Notes: generated from the letters alone by a model not told the origin. Positions 21,982 to 31,754 are shown, counted from the first letter of the stretch. The stretch is 64,000 nt of DNA from Emcibacteraceae bacterium (GCA_021774795.1 JAJFIR010000031.1:186001-250000), one strand, 5' to 3'. A program made the numbers and translations.

Positions 21982-23484
21982 ATGACAAACAAAACGCAAC
22001 TTCCATTCCTTCTATCAGATAATCTCGCTTTGAAGCTTAACAAAAAGGATCGGGTACAAATTAATAAAATTGCGAATAAGCTAAAAGAAGAAGATCCTAA
22101 ACTGAAAAAAACACACAATTTTGGCCCTAACGTTCATCAAGGATATAAGCCCGGACCGGTTCTATTTTATGAAGACCATCGCTCGATCGCTTTATCAACT
22201 GCTAAATCTTATGGGCATTATCAATACAGGTTTCTGTTGCTCGCACGTGAAGAAGATATTTTACTTGTGGAAAATAAGCGTGCGTTAAGATATGAAAAAT
22301 ACTGCCGTGAAGTTCTACAACTACCCTCTCCCAAAATTATCTGCCTAAACACTGAAGAAAATAACTTACCTCTTGCTCAAAGATGCGCAGAGGATGCTGA
22401 AAGTATAAAACAGCTTGCAGAAATAGCTAAGTTAAATGGTTGCATAAATATTATGCCTTATATTTCGACTGGTTGGACATGGGTTTTAGCGCAAAAAATC
22501 TCCAAAATGGCGCAAGTCCCAGTTTATGTAATGGCATCATCACCTTGGCTTACGCAAAAAACCAATGACAAACTCTGGTTTTCTGAACGACTTACAGAAT
22601 GTCTAGGTCCCAACGCTTTACCTAAAACCTTTTATGCATTTGGCCCATCAGCATTAGCGATAAAAGTATTTCGCCTAACCAAAACACATTCTCAGATTGT
22701 TGTTAAAATCCCGTCGAGTGCCAGTTCCATGGGAAATATAATGATTGATACCTCTCGAATCAAGAATATGGTTTTATCTGACTTAACTAAATATCTTCAA
22801 TCTCTTATACCCTTTATTGAAAACTACAAAACATACCCCCTAGCCGTATCAGTATGGGATAGCGAAGTTTCAACCAGTCCGTCATTGCAAGTTTGGATTC
22901 CTCTTCCAGAGCAAGGACACCCTGTAGTGGAAGGTATATTTGAGCAAGCCCTCGATCCAATTACACATGCATTTATTGGGGCAAAACCCGCTGAAATTAA
23001 TGCGAAATTAAAAACACGTTTAATACATGAAGTAAGCATTATCAGCACTTTTTTTCAGCAATTAGGATATTACGGAAGATGCAGCATAGATGCAGTTATT
23101 ACCGGCAACCATGAGAAGGAAGGAATACATTGGATAGACTGCAATGCCCGTTGGGGCGGCGTCTCCATACCAATGACTACAGCCAATCGCTTAACTGGAA
23201 ATTGGCAGAATAATTTAAAAACTATAGTTCAAAGTTTTGTGAATGAACAAGCGTTACCCAAAAAAGATTTCTTAAATGTCACAACCTCTTTTCAGTTTAA
23301 TCCATCATCAAAAAGGGAAGGCGTAGTGATTATGAACCCGCCACAATATGAATATGCCTCCTATCATGATTATATGATTTTTTCGGATAACCCATCCACT
23401 GCCAAATCTATATTTCATAGCGTGAATGAAATCTCCAGTAATTGCTATAAAAGTAAGTCGATCGGGTGTGACAAAAAAAAATAA
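21982..23484 (+). CDS. ATP-grasp-like protein of unknown substrate
   Basis: About 500 residues. The ATG at 21982 is chosen; an in-frame start at 21922 would overlap the hemerythrin gene. The C-terminal half has ATP-grasp character: a lysine strand THSQIVVKIPSSASSMGN, then YYGRCSIDAVITG and the metal-binding IDCNARWGG. The N-terminal half resembles a pre-ATP-grasp Rossmann domain. The family joins a carboxylate to an amine or thiol, but the substrate cannot be read here. It is downstream of hemerythrin and convergent with a stress-protein gene. Confidence 0.65.
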   Translation: MTNKTQLPFLLSDNLALKLNKKDRVQINKIANKLKEEDPKLKKTHNFGPNVHQGYKPGPVLFYEDHRSIALSTAKSYGHYQYRFLLLAREEDILLVENKRALRYEKYCREVLQLPSPKIICLNTEENNLPLAQRCAEDAESIKQLAEIAKLNGCINIMPYISTGWTWVLAQKISKMAQVPVYVMASSPWLTQKTNDKLWFSERLTECLGPNALPKTFYAFGPSALAIKVFRLTKTHSQIVVKIPSSASSMGNIMIDTSRIKNMVLSDLTKYLQSLIPFIENYKTYPLAVSVWDSEVSTSPSLQVWIPLPEQGHPVVEGIFEQALDPITHAFIGAKPAEINAKLKTRLIHEVSIISTFFQQLGYYGRCSIDAVITGNHEKEGIHWIDCNARWGGVSIPMTTANRLTGNWQNNLKTIVQSFVNEQALPKKDFLNVTTSFQFNPSSKREGVVIMNPPQYEYASYHDYMIFSDNPSTAKSIFHSVNEISSNCYKSKSIGCDKKK

Positions 23485-23523
23485 CTGCAATTCTATGTTG
23501 GCAATGATTTTCAATGGCGATCA

Positions 23524-24342
23524 TTAGTGGGCAATAAATACGGCTTTTTCCTGATTACTAATGAGATTTCTTGTGACGCCTCCAAAAATTATCTCTGTTA
23601 AGCGTCTATGTCCCCATGCGCCAGCAACTATCAGGTCAGCATCGACGCTTATAGCTGTATCTAATATTCTTTTTTCCGCCTGAATTGCGTCAGTTAAAGT
23701 GAGGGCTTCTGCATTTACACCGTGCCGCGAAAGATGTACACATATATCAGCTTCCGGCACTTGAAATTTTATATCTTCTGAAATCGTGGCTACAGTAACT
23801 TTATCCGCCATTTTAAGAAATGGAAGTGCATCGTGTGTTGCTTTGGCGCATTCACGACCACCATCCCAAGCAACAAGAATGTTTTTGCCCGTAAACATGG
23901 GGGCTCCTTCTTTAGGAATAACGATAACAGGCATTCCATTTCCAATGATAAAATCATTCATGCGATCAAACAGATCATCTGCGCTATCATTTCTCTGAGT
24001 AATTATTGTGAGGTCCGCTGCCCTAGCGTGAGCATACATGACGTTAACAAGTTCACCCTTCTCTTGACACCAATCGAACCGAACACCCGCTTTGGTTAGT
24101 TTATTTTCGTATTTTTCTTTTAATCTATCGGCTTTTTCTTCTGCATTCTTTTCGAAGTCTTCATAGGTTGAAATCATATATGCGGATTCCATTGGCATCG
24201 AACCTCCAATAATTACAGGAGGAGTTATAACGTGCAGTACTTTAATATGTGCATCAAAATTATTAGCAAGTTGAACCGCAAAATCAATACGCATGTCCGA
24301 ACTTTGTTCATGGTAAACTGGAACCAGTATTGTTTTTATCAT
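23524..24342 (-). CDS. Tandem universal stress protein
   Basis: A 272-residue protein of two UspA domains. The first starts KTILVPVYHEQSS; the second starts NILVAWDGGRECAKATHDAL and ends with the nucleotide-loop pattern GAWGHRRLTEIIFGGVTRNL, close to the G2xG9xG(S/T) signature, so it may bind ATP. GGAGAATACAA precedes the start. An FNR-type site with one mismatch lies 71 bases upstream. It is divergent from the glycosyltransferase operon, and each side has its own site. Confidence 0.88.
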   Translation of the reverse strand: MIKTILVPVYHEQSSDMRIDFAVQLANNFDAHIKVLHVITPPVIIGGSMPMESAYMISTYEDFEKNAEEKADRLKEKYENKLTKAGVRFDWCQEKGELVNVMYAHARAADLTIITQRNDSADDLFDRMNDFIIGNGMPVIVIPKEGAPMFTGKNILVAWDGGRECAKATHDALPFLKMADKVTVATISEDIKFQVPEADICVHLSRHGVNAEALTLTDAIQAEKRILDTAISVDADLIVAGAWGHRRLTEIIFGGVTRNLISNQEKAVFIAH

Positions 24343-24413
24343 TTGTATTCTCCGTTAATCACCTGTTTATCTTTATATCCATCCAAACATAGCGAGGAGA
24401 CATCCTCTCATAG

Positions 24414-24427
24414 TTGATTCAAGTCAA
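24414..24427. promoter_or_regulatory. FNR/FixK-type box TTGATTCAAGTCAA (one mismatch)
   Basis: One mismatch in the right arm. It lies 71 bases before the tandem universal stress protein gene. Confidence 0.6.
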
Positions 24428-24462
24428 TCTATTAACAGTTTTGTTTTCAAACCGCCCCTTTA

Positions 24463-24476
24463 TTGATCGAAATCAT
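24463..24476. promoter_or_regulatory. FNR/FixK-type box TTGATCGAAATCAT (one mismatch)
   Basis: One mismatch in the last base. It lies 98 bases before the glycosyltransferase gene, so the divergent promoter region carries one site per direction. Confidence 0.6.
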
Positions 24477-24574
24477 AAAATAACTTTATGGCAAATATAT
24501 AATCGTAAAGCACATGGGAAAATACCTATCCAAATCTTGGAATTCATCTATGAAAAAGACAAAGTGAGAACAAT

Positions 24575-26917
24575 ATGCGATTAGAAAAAAAACAAAGAAA
24601 TACTCCCGTTGCTGCGAACAATCAAGAAACCAACATTAAGAGGTTCGAAAAAATAGCAGTAATCGGTAACTACTTGCCACGTCAGTGTGGAATTGCCACT
24701 TTTACCACAGACTTATCAGAGGCATTAGCACTAAGCCAACCAGAGTTAGAAATAATTACAATACCCGTTAATGACACACCCGAAGGTTATGATTATTCTG
24801 ATCGCGCCAGATTTGAAATATATGAAAATGATCTCTCATCTTACCGCCATGCTGCAAACTTTCTAAACATTAACCAAGTCAATGCAGTTTGCCTCCAGCA
24901 TGAATTTGGAATTTACGGAGGGCCCGCTGGAAGCAATATCCTCACTTTGCTACAAAAATTGCAAATGCCTATCATAACAGTCTTACATACTATCCTTCGC
25001 GAACCTAGCATAGACCAAAGAAAAGTAATGGAGGGCCTCGTGCAATATTCTGACCGTCTTGTTGTTATGAGTGAAATGGGGGCAGAAATTTTAATCAAAA
25101 CATATGGTGTGCCAAAAAATAAAATTGACTTTATTCCCCACGGCATTCCTGACTTTACCTTTATTGATCCTCATTTCCACAAACATAAATTTGGTTTGGA
25201 AGGCAAAGAAATATTGTTAACTTTCGGTTTAATGTCCGAAAGTAAGGGTATTGATCATGTGATCAACGCAATGCCAGAAATCGTAGCAAAACATCCAAAC
25301 TTTGTATTCATTGTGTTAGGCGCAACTCACCCACATATAATCAAAAACGAAGGCGAAAGTTATCGATTATCTTTGGAAAGGTTAGTCTCAGATTTAAATC
25401 TCGATGAAAACGTAATTTTTTACAACCGGTTCGTTGAATTGACGGAATTATTAAGGTTCATCGAAGCTGCTGATATTTATGTCACACCATATTTAAATGA
25501 GGCGCAAATTACTTCTGGCACTTTAGCCTATGCAGTAGGGGCAGGTAAGGCGGTCATATCGACACCATATTGGTACGCGCAGGAATTATTGGACGAAGAA
25601 AGAGGCGTTTTATTCCCTTTTAATGATTCAGAAAAAATCACAGAAACAATTCTTGATCTTTTAGATGATAGTTCAAAACGCCAAAGAATAAGACGAAATG
25701 CCCATCAATATGGCCGTGAAATGATTTGGTCGAAAGTTGCGGAGAAATATTTTCATTCTTTTCATAAATCGTGTAAAGCTCGTAAGAATAAGCCGCGATT
25801 AACACTTGCTAAATCAAATCCAAATCTTAATCCTAAAGAGCTATTAAAAATTGACCTACGCCACCTCAGACGGCTCACCGATTCCACGGGTTTATTCCAG
25901 CATGCAACATTTACGTCGCCGAATTATGACGATGGATACACAACCGACGACAACGCAAGAGGTCTCTTATTCTTAACTCTGATGGAGGAAGAAAGTCAGT
26001 TAGAAAATCATGATCAAGATTTAAGAGCCCGTTATTTTTCCTTTTTAGCACACGCATTTAATTCGGATCATGGGCGTTTCAGAAATTTTATGTCCTATGA
26101 TAGAAGATGGCTGGAAAATATTGGATCACAAGATTCGCACGGAAGGTCTATTTTAGCATTAGGGACAGTTATCGGCCGCTCTAAAGATGTCCCCTTGCGT
26201 AATGCAGCAACACGCCTCTTTCATGACGCATTACCCGCATTATTACATACGACCAGTTGCCGCACCTGGGCATTTTCATTGTTGGGCCTCCATGAATATT
26301 TAAAAAGATATGCCGGTGACAGATTAGTAAAAAAAATACGTAATATCCTCTGTAAAAAGCTTGTAACCCTTTATGAAACATATTCTGACGAAGAATGGCC
26401 TTGGTTTGAAGATAGCCTTACTTACGCCAATGCCGTTCTTCCTCATGCATTATTAATTTCTGCCGATAGTATGAATAAGCCTACATTATGTCAGATGGCG
26501 TTGCGTTCATTAGAGTGGTTGGTAGAAATACAAAAAATCGATAAATGTTTTTCACCAATTGGATCTGATGGATTCTATCATCGTTCCGGTAACCGGGCGC
26601 GTTTTGACCAGCAACCAACGGAAGCACAAGCCATGATTTCAGCGTGTCTCGAAGCATTTAATTTTACAAAGGATACTAAATGGTGGATTCATTCAAAATG
26701 GGTTTTTGAATGGTATCTTGGCCAGAATGATTTATCCGTACAATTGTATGATCCTGCAACGGGAGCTTGCCGCGACGGACTACACGCGGACCGGCCAAAT
26801 GAAAATCGCGGCGCGGAATCAACACTTGCTTTTTTGCAATCCTTAATAGAAATGCACTCAATAGAAAGTATGATCAATGTCTCAGACATACGATACGAAA
26901 CAAAATCTTCAGCATGA
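24575..26917 (+). CDS. GT4 glycosyltransferase fused to an alpha/alpha-toroid domain
   Basis: A 780-residue cytoplasmic protein. Residues 25-400 form a GT-B glycosyltransferase of family GT4: IGNYLPRQCGIATFTTDLSE at the acceptor side, LTFGLMSESKGIDHVINAMP and the EX7E-like donor region (YLNEAQITSGTLAYAVGAGK). Residues 440-770 resemble a helical (alpha/alpha) toroid domain (FTSPNYDDGYTTDDNARGLL, WPWFEDSLTYANAVLPHALL), as seen in glycoside-processing enzymes. Its stop overlaps the GH130 phosphorylase start by 41 bases, so synthesis and phosphorolysis of the same glycoside are likely coupled. Product unknown; mannose-based is suggested by neighbours. Confidence 0.78.
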   Translation: MRLEKKQRNTPVAANNQETNIKRFEKIAVIGNYLPRQCGIATFTTDLSEALALSQPELEIITIPVNDTPEGYDYSDRARFEIYENDLSSYRHAANFLNINQVNAVCLQHEFGIYGGPAGSNILTLLQKLQMPIITVLHTILREPSIDQRKVMEGLVQYSDRLVVMSEMGAEILIKTYGVPKNKIDFIPHGIPDFTFIDPHFHKHKFGLEGKEILLTFGLMSESKGIDHVINAMPEIVAKHPNFVFIVLGATHPHIIKNEGESYRLSLERLVSDLNLDENVIFYNRFVELTELLRFIEAADIYVTPYLNEAQITSGTLAYAVGAGKAVISTPYWYAQELLDEERGVLFPFNDSEKITETILDLLDDSSKRQRIRRNAHQYGREMIWSKVAEKYFHSFHKSCKARKNKPRLTLAKSNPNLNPKELLKIDLRHLRRLTDSTGLFQHATFTSPNYDDGYTTDDNARGLLFLTLMEEESQLENHDQDLRARYFSFLAHAFNSDHGRFRNFMSYDRRWLENIGSQDSHGRSILALGTVIGRSKDVPLRNAATRLFHDALPALLHTTSCRTWAFSLLGLHEYLKRYAGDRLVKKIRNILCKKLVTLYETYSDEEWPWFEDSLTYANAVLPHALLISADSMNKPTLCQMALRSLEWLVEIQKIDKCFSPIGSDGFYHRSGNRARFDQQPTEAQAMISACLEAFNFTKDTKWWIHSKWVFEWYLGQNDLSVQLYDPATGACRDGLHADRPNENRGAESTLAFLQSLIEMHSIESMINVSDIRYETKSSA

Positions 26918-27890
26918 AGTGTTGTTTAAACGTGAACATACCAACCCAATTTTAACGGCAGCCGATTGGCCTTACCCGGTGAATACGGTATTTAATCCCG
27001 GGGCTGTTATTCTCGAAGATGGGACAACCCTTCTTTTGTGTCGTGTAGAAGACAGAAGCGGATTATCCCATTTATGCGCCGCACGATCGAAAAACGGTGT
27101 TACCAATTGGGTAATTGATAAAACGCCTACCCTTCTACCCGATCCTACTAATTATCCAGAAGAATATTGGGGAATTGAAGATCCAAGGATAACTTACTTA
27201 CCCGAAAAAGGAGAATACGCAGTTGCCTACACTTCTTATTCCATGAGTGGTCCCGCGGTCTCAATCGCTATGACCAAGGATTTCAGAGAATTCGATCGTG
27301 TTGGAATGGTTTTACCGCCTATCAATAAAGACGCCGCACTTTTATCCCATAAAATAGGCGATAAATGGGCCATGATCCACCGCCCGACAACATCAAAATA
27401 CTCTCATATCTGGATATCATTTTCGCCAGATTTAAATCATTGGGGTGATCATGAATTGATCTTGTGCGCTCGCAGAGGACCGTGGTGGGATTCTGATAAA
27501 GTTGGCTTATCTTGTCCCGTAATTAAAACTCCAGAAGGCTGGTTAATGATTTACCACAGTGTTCGCCAAACCGCATCCGGATCAATATATAGAATTGGCT
27601 TGGCACTATATGATTTAGGTTGCCATCTTACATGTTTACGTCGCTCAAATACATGGGTTTTAAGCCCAGAGGAGGATTACGAACGCAAGGGCGATGTTGG
27701 AAATGTTGTTTTTCCTTGTGGTTACACGGTGGCAGAAGATGGCGATACAATTCGCCTTTATTATGGTGGTGCAGATACATGTGTTGCAATGGCGACGGGT
27801 AGCATTAGTCAACTACTTCGTTGGCTGCATGAAAATGGTCATCATCCGGAGCCAAATGAATTCTCGCTTAAGGAAAGCAACTATGTCTAA
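26877..27890 (+). CDS. GH130-family mannoside phosphorylase-like protein
   Basis: A 337-residue five-bladed propeller of GH130 type. Characteristic segments are NTVFNPGAVILEDGTTLLLC, WGIEDPRITYLPEKGEY (the conserved EDPR near residues 101-104), MIHRPTT and GDVGNVVFPCG. Members phosphorolyse beta-mannosides to mannose 1-phosphate, saving ATP compared with hydrolysis. It is nested between the glycosyltransferase (41-base overlap) and PEP synthase (8-base overlap), so all three are co-translated. Linkage specificity cannot be read from the sequence. Confidence 0.85.
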   Translation: MSQTYDTKQNLQHEVLFKREHTNPILTAADWPYPVNTVFNPGAVILEDGTTLLLCRVEDRSGLSHLCAARSKNGVTNWVIDKTPTLLPDPTNYPEEYWGIEDPRITYLPEKGEYAVAYTSYSMSGPAVSIAMTKDFREFDRVGMVLPPINKDAALLSHKIGDKWAMIHRPTTSKYSHIWISFSPDLNHWGDHELILCARRGPWWDSDKVGLSCPVIKTPEGWLMIYHSVRQTASGSIYRIGLALYDLGCHLTCLRRSNTWVLSPEEDYERKGDVGNVVFPCGYTVAEDGDTIRLYYGGADTCVAMATGSISQLLRWLHENGHHPEPNEFSLKESNYV

Positions 27891-30273
27891 TCCTACTTAC
27901 ACACTTAATTTCAAAGACGTAGGAATAAAAGATGTCCCATCGGTAGGTGGCAAGAATGCTTCCTTAGGCGAAATGATCCAGCACCTCTCGAATTTAAATG
28001 TTCATGTCCCCCAAGGCTTTGCTGCAACAACAAACGCCTACTGGTTATTTTGGCAAGAAAATAATCTGGCAGCCCCTGTCTTAAAGCTACTTAAAAGTTT
28101 TGAAAATAGTGACATTACTCTACAGGAATCTGGGATAGCAATTAGAGAACTTTTTCTTAATGGTAAAATGCCAGAAGAACTTACTGCACAAATCAAAAAG
28201 TCCTACATAGATCTTTGTGCTGAAACTAAAATTGAAAATGTTACCGTCGCGGTAAGAAGCAGTGCGACAGCAGAAGACCTTCCGGAGGCCAGTTTCGCGG
28301 GACAACATGAAAGCTATCTTAATGTCAGCGGATCTGAAGCAGTGCTTAAAGCGTGCCAGAAATGTTTTGCATCGCTGTTTACCGATCGGGCGATAACCTA
28401 TAGAAATCTTAATAATATTGCGCACGAAAAAGTTGCCTTATCCGTCGGTATCCAGATGATGGTACGGTCTGATAAGGCTTGTTCAGGCGTCATGTTTTCA
28501 ATTGATACTGAAACCGGTTTTCCTGACGCCGTTATTATAAATGCTGCTTGGGGTCTAGGCGAAGGTATTGTTCTCGGCATAGTCGATCCCGATGAATACA
28601 AGGTCTTTAAACCATTCCTTGATGACCCCAACCTAACACCAATTATACAGCGAAATTTAGGCTCAAAACTGGTAAAAGTAGTCTATAAAAAATCCCGTGA
28701 GGCCGGAACAGAGGTAGTCGTAACCTCAAAGGTTGAGCAAAGTCGCTTTGCATTAAATGAAGAAGAGATTATTACATTAGCAAGATCGGCTAAGCTCATA
28801 GAACAACATTACGGCATCCCCATGGATATGGAATGGGCGAAAGATTATAGTACAAATCAATTATATATTCTGCAAGCTCGTCCGGAAACCATTCAAACCA
28901 AAAGGATTGAAGATGGCATTTGGTCCTATAAGTTAAATGAGACCGGTCAGATTTTAACACACGGATTAAGTATTGGAGAAGCAATTGCCTCGGGAGATGT
29001 GTGTATTTTATCAAATATTGCTGAAGCTGCGCACTTTCCTGACGGAGCTGTTTTGGTGACATCAAAAACCGATCCCGACTGGTTACCTCTTATGCGCAAG
29101 GCAAGCGCACTTATAACCGATCATGGAGGGCGCACATCACACGCAGCTATTGTTAGCCGCGAACTTGGGTTACCAGCTGTTATTGGAACGGGCAATGCCA
29201 GCAATATATTAAGCAACAAACAACCTGTAACTGTATCTTGTGCAGAGGGGGACCAAGGTTTTATCTACGCCGGAAAAATCGCCTATGAAAAAGAGCTATT
29301 ATCTTATGAAAACATTCCTGAAACTAAAACAAAAATAATGCTGAACATTGCTAACCCTTCGGTTGCACTGCGTTGGTGGCGATTACCCGCTGACGGGATT
29401 GGCCTCGCCCGCATGGAATTTATTATCAGTAACAACATTAAAATACATCCGATGGCCTTGATTGATATTGATAAAGTAAGAGGAAGAGACATCCGAGGAC
29501 AAATTGTTGCAATGACGAAGCATTATAAATCCGGGGAAGCATATTTTGTAGAAAAATTAGCACTCGATATAGCCCTTATTGCCGCAGGCAGTTATCCGAA
29601 CTCAGTCATTGTTCGCCTCAGTGATTTCAAAACCAACGAATATGCAAATCTTATCGGTGGAGAGGCGTTCGAGCCGCACGAAGACAACCCAATGATAGGG
29701 TGGCGCGGTGCCAGCCGCTATTATGATGAAAATTACAAGGCTGCCTTTGCACTTGAATGTCAGGCACTTAAACGAGTGCGCGAATTCATCGGTTTTAAGA
29801 ACGTCATTATCATGGTTCCTTTTTGTCGCACGCTGGGGGAAGCAGATGCCGTGCTAGAAAAAATGGCAAAGCATGGATTGGTAAGCGGTGAAAACGAACT
29901 TGAAGTTTATGTTATGGCTGAAATCCCATCCAATATTATTCTCGCAGAAGACTTTGCAGATCGTTTTGATGGTTTTTCTATTGGTAGCAATGATCTAACC
30001 CAGTTAACACTCGGAATCGACAGAGATTCAGATAAATTATCTGATCTATTTGATGCAAACGACCCTGCTGTGACTTCTCTTATAAAAAATCTAATCGAAC
30101 GGGCCCATAACAAGGACGTAAAAGTTGGTCTTTGCGGTCAAGCCCCAAGTGATGACGCGGAATATGCAAGAATGTTGGTCGAAGCCGGCATTGATTCAAT
30201 CTCTGTAACACCAGACAGCTTTATATCCGTGAAAAACAAAGTGGTTTCAGCTGAGGCAGAACTCAAAAACTGA
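27883..30273 (+). CDS. ppsA: Phosphoenolpyruvate synthase
   Basis: About 796 residues with the standard layout. The N-terminal nucleotide-binding domain has VPSVGGKNASLGEM and VAVRSSATAEDLPEASFAGQ. The swivelling phosphohistidine domain has ITDHGGRTSHAAIVSRELG (His near residue 420). The C-terminal PEP/pyruvate TIM barrel has the catalytic VGLCGQAPSDD. The ATG at 27883 follows AAGGAAAG and overlaps the GH130 stop; the upstream frame extension is not used. It interconverts pyruvate plus ATP with PEP, AMP and phosphate. Under low oxygen it could route carbon to gluconeogenesis, or run toward ATP if AMP and PEP are high. Confidence 0.93.
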   Translation: MSNPTYTLNFKDVGIKDVPSVGGKNASLGEMIQHLSNLNVHVPQGFAATTNAYWLFWQENNLAAPVLKLLKSFENSDITLQESGIAIRELFLNGKMPEELTAQIKKSYIDLCAETKIENVTVAVRSSATAEDLPEASFAGQHESYLNVSGSEAVLKACQKCFASLFTDRAITYRNLNNIAHEKVALSVGIQMMVRSDKACSGVMFSIDTETGFPDAVIINAAWGLGEGIVLGIVDPDEYKVFKPFLDDPNLTPIIQRNLGSKLVKVVYKKSREAGTEVVVTSKVEQSRFALNEEEIITLARSAKLIEQHYGIPMDMEWAKDYSTNQLYILQARPETIQTKRIEDGIWSYKLNETGQILTHGLSIGEAIASGDVCILSNIAEAAHFPDGAVLVTSKTDPDWLPLMRKASALITDHGGRTSHAAIVSRELGLPAVIGTGNASNILSNKQPVTVSCAEGDQGFIYAGKIAYEKELLSYENIPETKTKIMLNIANPSVALRWWRLPADGIGLARMEFIISNNIKIHPMALIDIDKVRGRDIRGQIVAMTKHYKSGEAYFVEKLALDIALIAAGSYPNSVIVRLSDFKTNEYANLIGGEAFEPHEDNPMIGWRGASRYYDENYKAAFALECQALKRVREFIGFKNVIIMVPFCRTLGEADAVLEKMAKHGLVSGENELEVYVMAEIPSNIILAEDFADRFDGFSIGSNDLTQLTLGIDRDSDKLSDLFDANDPAVTSLIKNLIERAHNKDVKVGLCGQAPSDDAEYARMLVEAGIDSISVTPDSFISVKNKVVSAEAELKN

Positions 30274-30301
30274 GCGTTAATATAGATAAAGAGCCATCAT
30301 A

Positions 30302-30315
30302 TTGATTACAATCAA
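30302..30315. promoter_or_regulatory. FNR/FixK-type box TTGATTACAATCAA
   Basis: Perfect site, 102 bases before the mannose cupin gene and 29 bases after the PEP synthase stop. It would start a separate unit of cupin, CBS and universal stress genes. Confidence 0.8.
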
Positions 30316-30417
30316 AGAATATGTTCTATTTTTTTCATCTAATATCTGTAAGGGGGAACTTATATCTATCCGAAACCTCTAAACGCGATAATGCCCAGTT
30401 CTTAGAAAGTCGAAACG

Positions 30418-30858
30418 ATGATTAGGACAACAGATATTATGCTTATAACCGTTAAAGAGATTCTTCAGATTCCGATTAATTACTCTTCAAAATTATACCG
30501 GAAAGTAAAAAATATATGGGAAAGTCATCGGCCGTGGGGACATTACAAAATTCTCGAAGACACGGCGGAGAGAAAAGTTAAAACCATTTTTGTCGAACCC
30601 GGCCAACGGTTGAGCTTACAGAAACACCTTCACCGGTCAGAATATTGGCTGGTCGCAAGTGGCGCCGGATTGGTTCAGATTGGTGAAAAAGAAATTTATT
30701 TAAAAGCGGGTAACAGTGTCATAATCCCTAAAAATACAATCCACCGAGTGACAAATTCAGGAAAAAAAACTCTCATTTTCGTAGAAATTCAGGTCGGCGA
30801 TTATCTGGAAGAGGATGATATTATTCGATTGGATGACGACTACGGCCGTCTGGAATAA
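30418..30858 (+). CDS. Cupin of the type II mannose-6-phosphate isomerase kind
   Basis: A 146-residue single cupin resembling the C-terminal isomerase half of bifunctional mannose-1-phosphate guanylyltransferase/isomerase proteins: WGHYKILEDTAERKVKTIFV, PGQRLSLQKHLHRSEYWLVA (metal-binding His/Glu), and NSVIIPKNTIHRVTNSG. It would interconvert mannose 6-phosphate and fructose 6-phosphate, feeding or draining the GH130 branch just upstream. A start at Met8 (30439) is possible, because no ribosome binding site supports the first ATG. Confidence 0.8.
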   Translation: MIRTTDIMLITVKEILQIPINYSSKLYRKVKNIWESHRPWGHYKILEDTAERKVKTIFVEPGQRLSLQKHLHRSEYWLVASGAGLVQIGEKEIYLKAGNSVIIPKNTIHRVTNSGKKTLIFVEIQVGDYLEEDDIIRLDDDYGRLE

Positions 30859-30887
30859 ATTCACTCAAATCCAAGGAGAAAAAAAAG

Positions 30888-31334
30888 ATGCAAGTGAAAG
30901 AAATAATGTCGCCGTATGTCATAACGGTAGAGGAAGACGAAACGTTAAAAGAAGCCGCACAGCGTATGCGAGACCTGGATATAGGGTGCTTGCTCGTCAG
31001 CAGTGGCGGCGAAGTTGCTGGAATTATCACTGACCGTGATATTACATGCAAAGGTGTAGCAGACGGTCTGGATTTTGAGTCTCTCGTCGTCAGCGACGTA
31101 ATGTCAAAAGGCATCATCTGGTGTAGTGAAGACCAGGATATTGAAGACGCTATCCGCTTAATGGAAAACGAACAAATAAGACGCTTACCTGTGTTGGATG
31201 AGGAAAGAAATTTGGTCGGACTTATATCACTGGGAGATGTATCCCTTAACCTACCCTACGACCTATCAGGTCAAGTTATCAAAGCGGTATCGATGTCGGT
31301 CAAGAAAATATATCCCGCTGTAATACTTAAATAA
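30888..31334 (+). CDS. Two-CBS-domain protein
   Basis: A 148-residue protein made of a CBS pair: VKEIMSPYVITVEEDETLKE with GIITDRDITCKGVADG, then VSDVMSKGIIWCSEDQDIED with LVGLISLGDVSLNL. Such pairs bind adenine nucleotides and report energy state. The start follows AAGGAG. It is in line with the cupin (29-base gap) and the universal stress gene (15-base gap). Similar stand-alone CBS proteins occur in hypoxia regulons such as mycobacterial Hrp1; that parallel is by class only. Confidence 0.88.
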   Translation: MQVKEIMSPYVITVEEDETLKEAAQRMRDLDIGCLLVSSGGEVAGIITDRDITCKGVADGLDFESLVVSDVMSKGIIWCSEDQDIEDAIRLMENEQIRRLPVLDEERNLVGLISLGDVSLNLPYDLSGQVIKAVSMSVKKIYPAVILK

Positions 31335-31349
31335 AAAAGGAAGATGTAA

Positions 31350-31754
31350 ATGACAAAAAAAATCTACTTGGTGGCTGTCGATGGCAGCGAATGGAGTGAC
31401 CGGGCCGCAAAACGCGCCGTCACCCTGGCGCAACAAACCGGAGCTGAAGTTCATTTTATTAACGCCATTCCGCTTACCAGTTCTGTTCTAAATGAGAAAA
31501 TAATAGAACAAAACGAAAGAGATATGATCCTAACTCCCTTGCTGAGACGATTTGCTGACACTGGGGTAGCAATGGAAGATATCCTGGAGTGGGGCGATCC
31601 CGCGGAAGTGATTCATGAACAGGCAAAACAAGAACATGTGAATATGATTTTTATGGGCCGAAGAGGCCGTTCAAAAATTGCTGATATTCTTTTAGGAAGC
31701 GTCGCAGACTCAGTAGCTCACCATGCCGGTGTGCCTATTGTACTTGTGCCCTAA
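31350..31754 (+). CDS. Single-domain universal stress protein
   Basis: A 134-residue UspA domain. The N-terminal strand is KIYLVAVDGSEWSDRAAKRA and the ATP loop MGRRGRSKIADILLGSVADS fits G2xG9xG(S/T), so ATP binding is likely. AAGGAAGATGTAA precedes the start. It ends the cupin-CBS-Usp unit; a hairpin terminator follows. Confidence 0.9.
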   Translation: MTKKIYLVAVDGSEWSDRAAKRAVTLAQQTGAEVHFINAIPLTSSVLNEKIIEQNERDMILTPLLRRFADTGVAMEDILEWGDPAEVIHEQAKQEHVNMIFMGRRGRSKIADILLGSVADSVAHHAGVPIVLVP

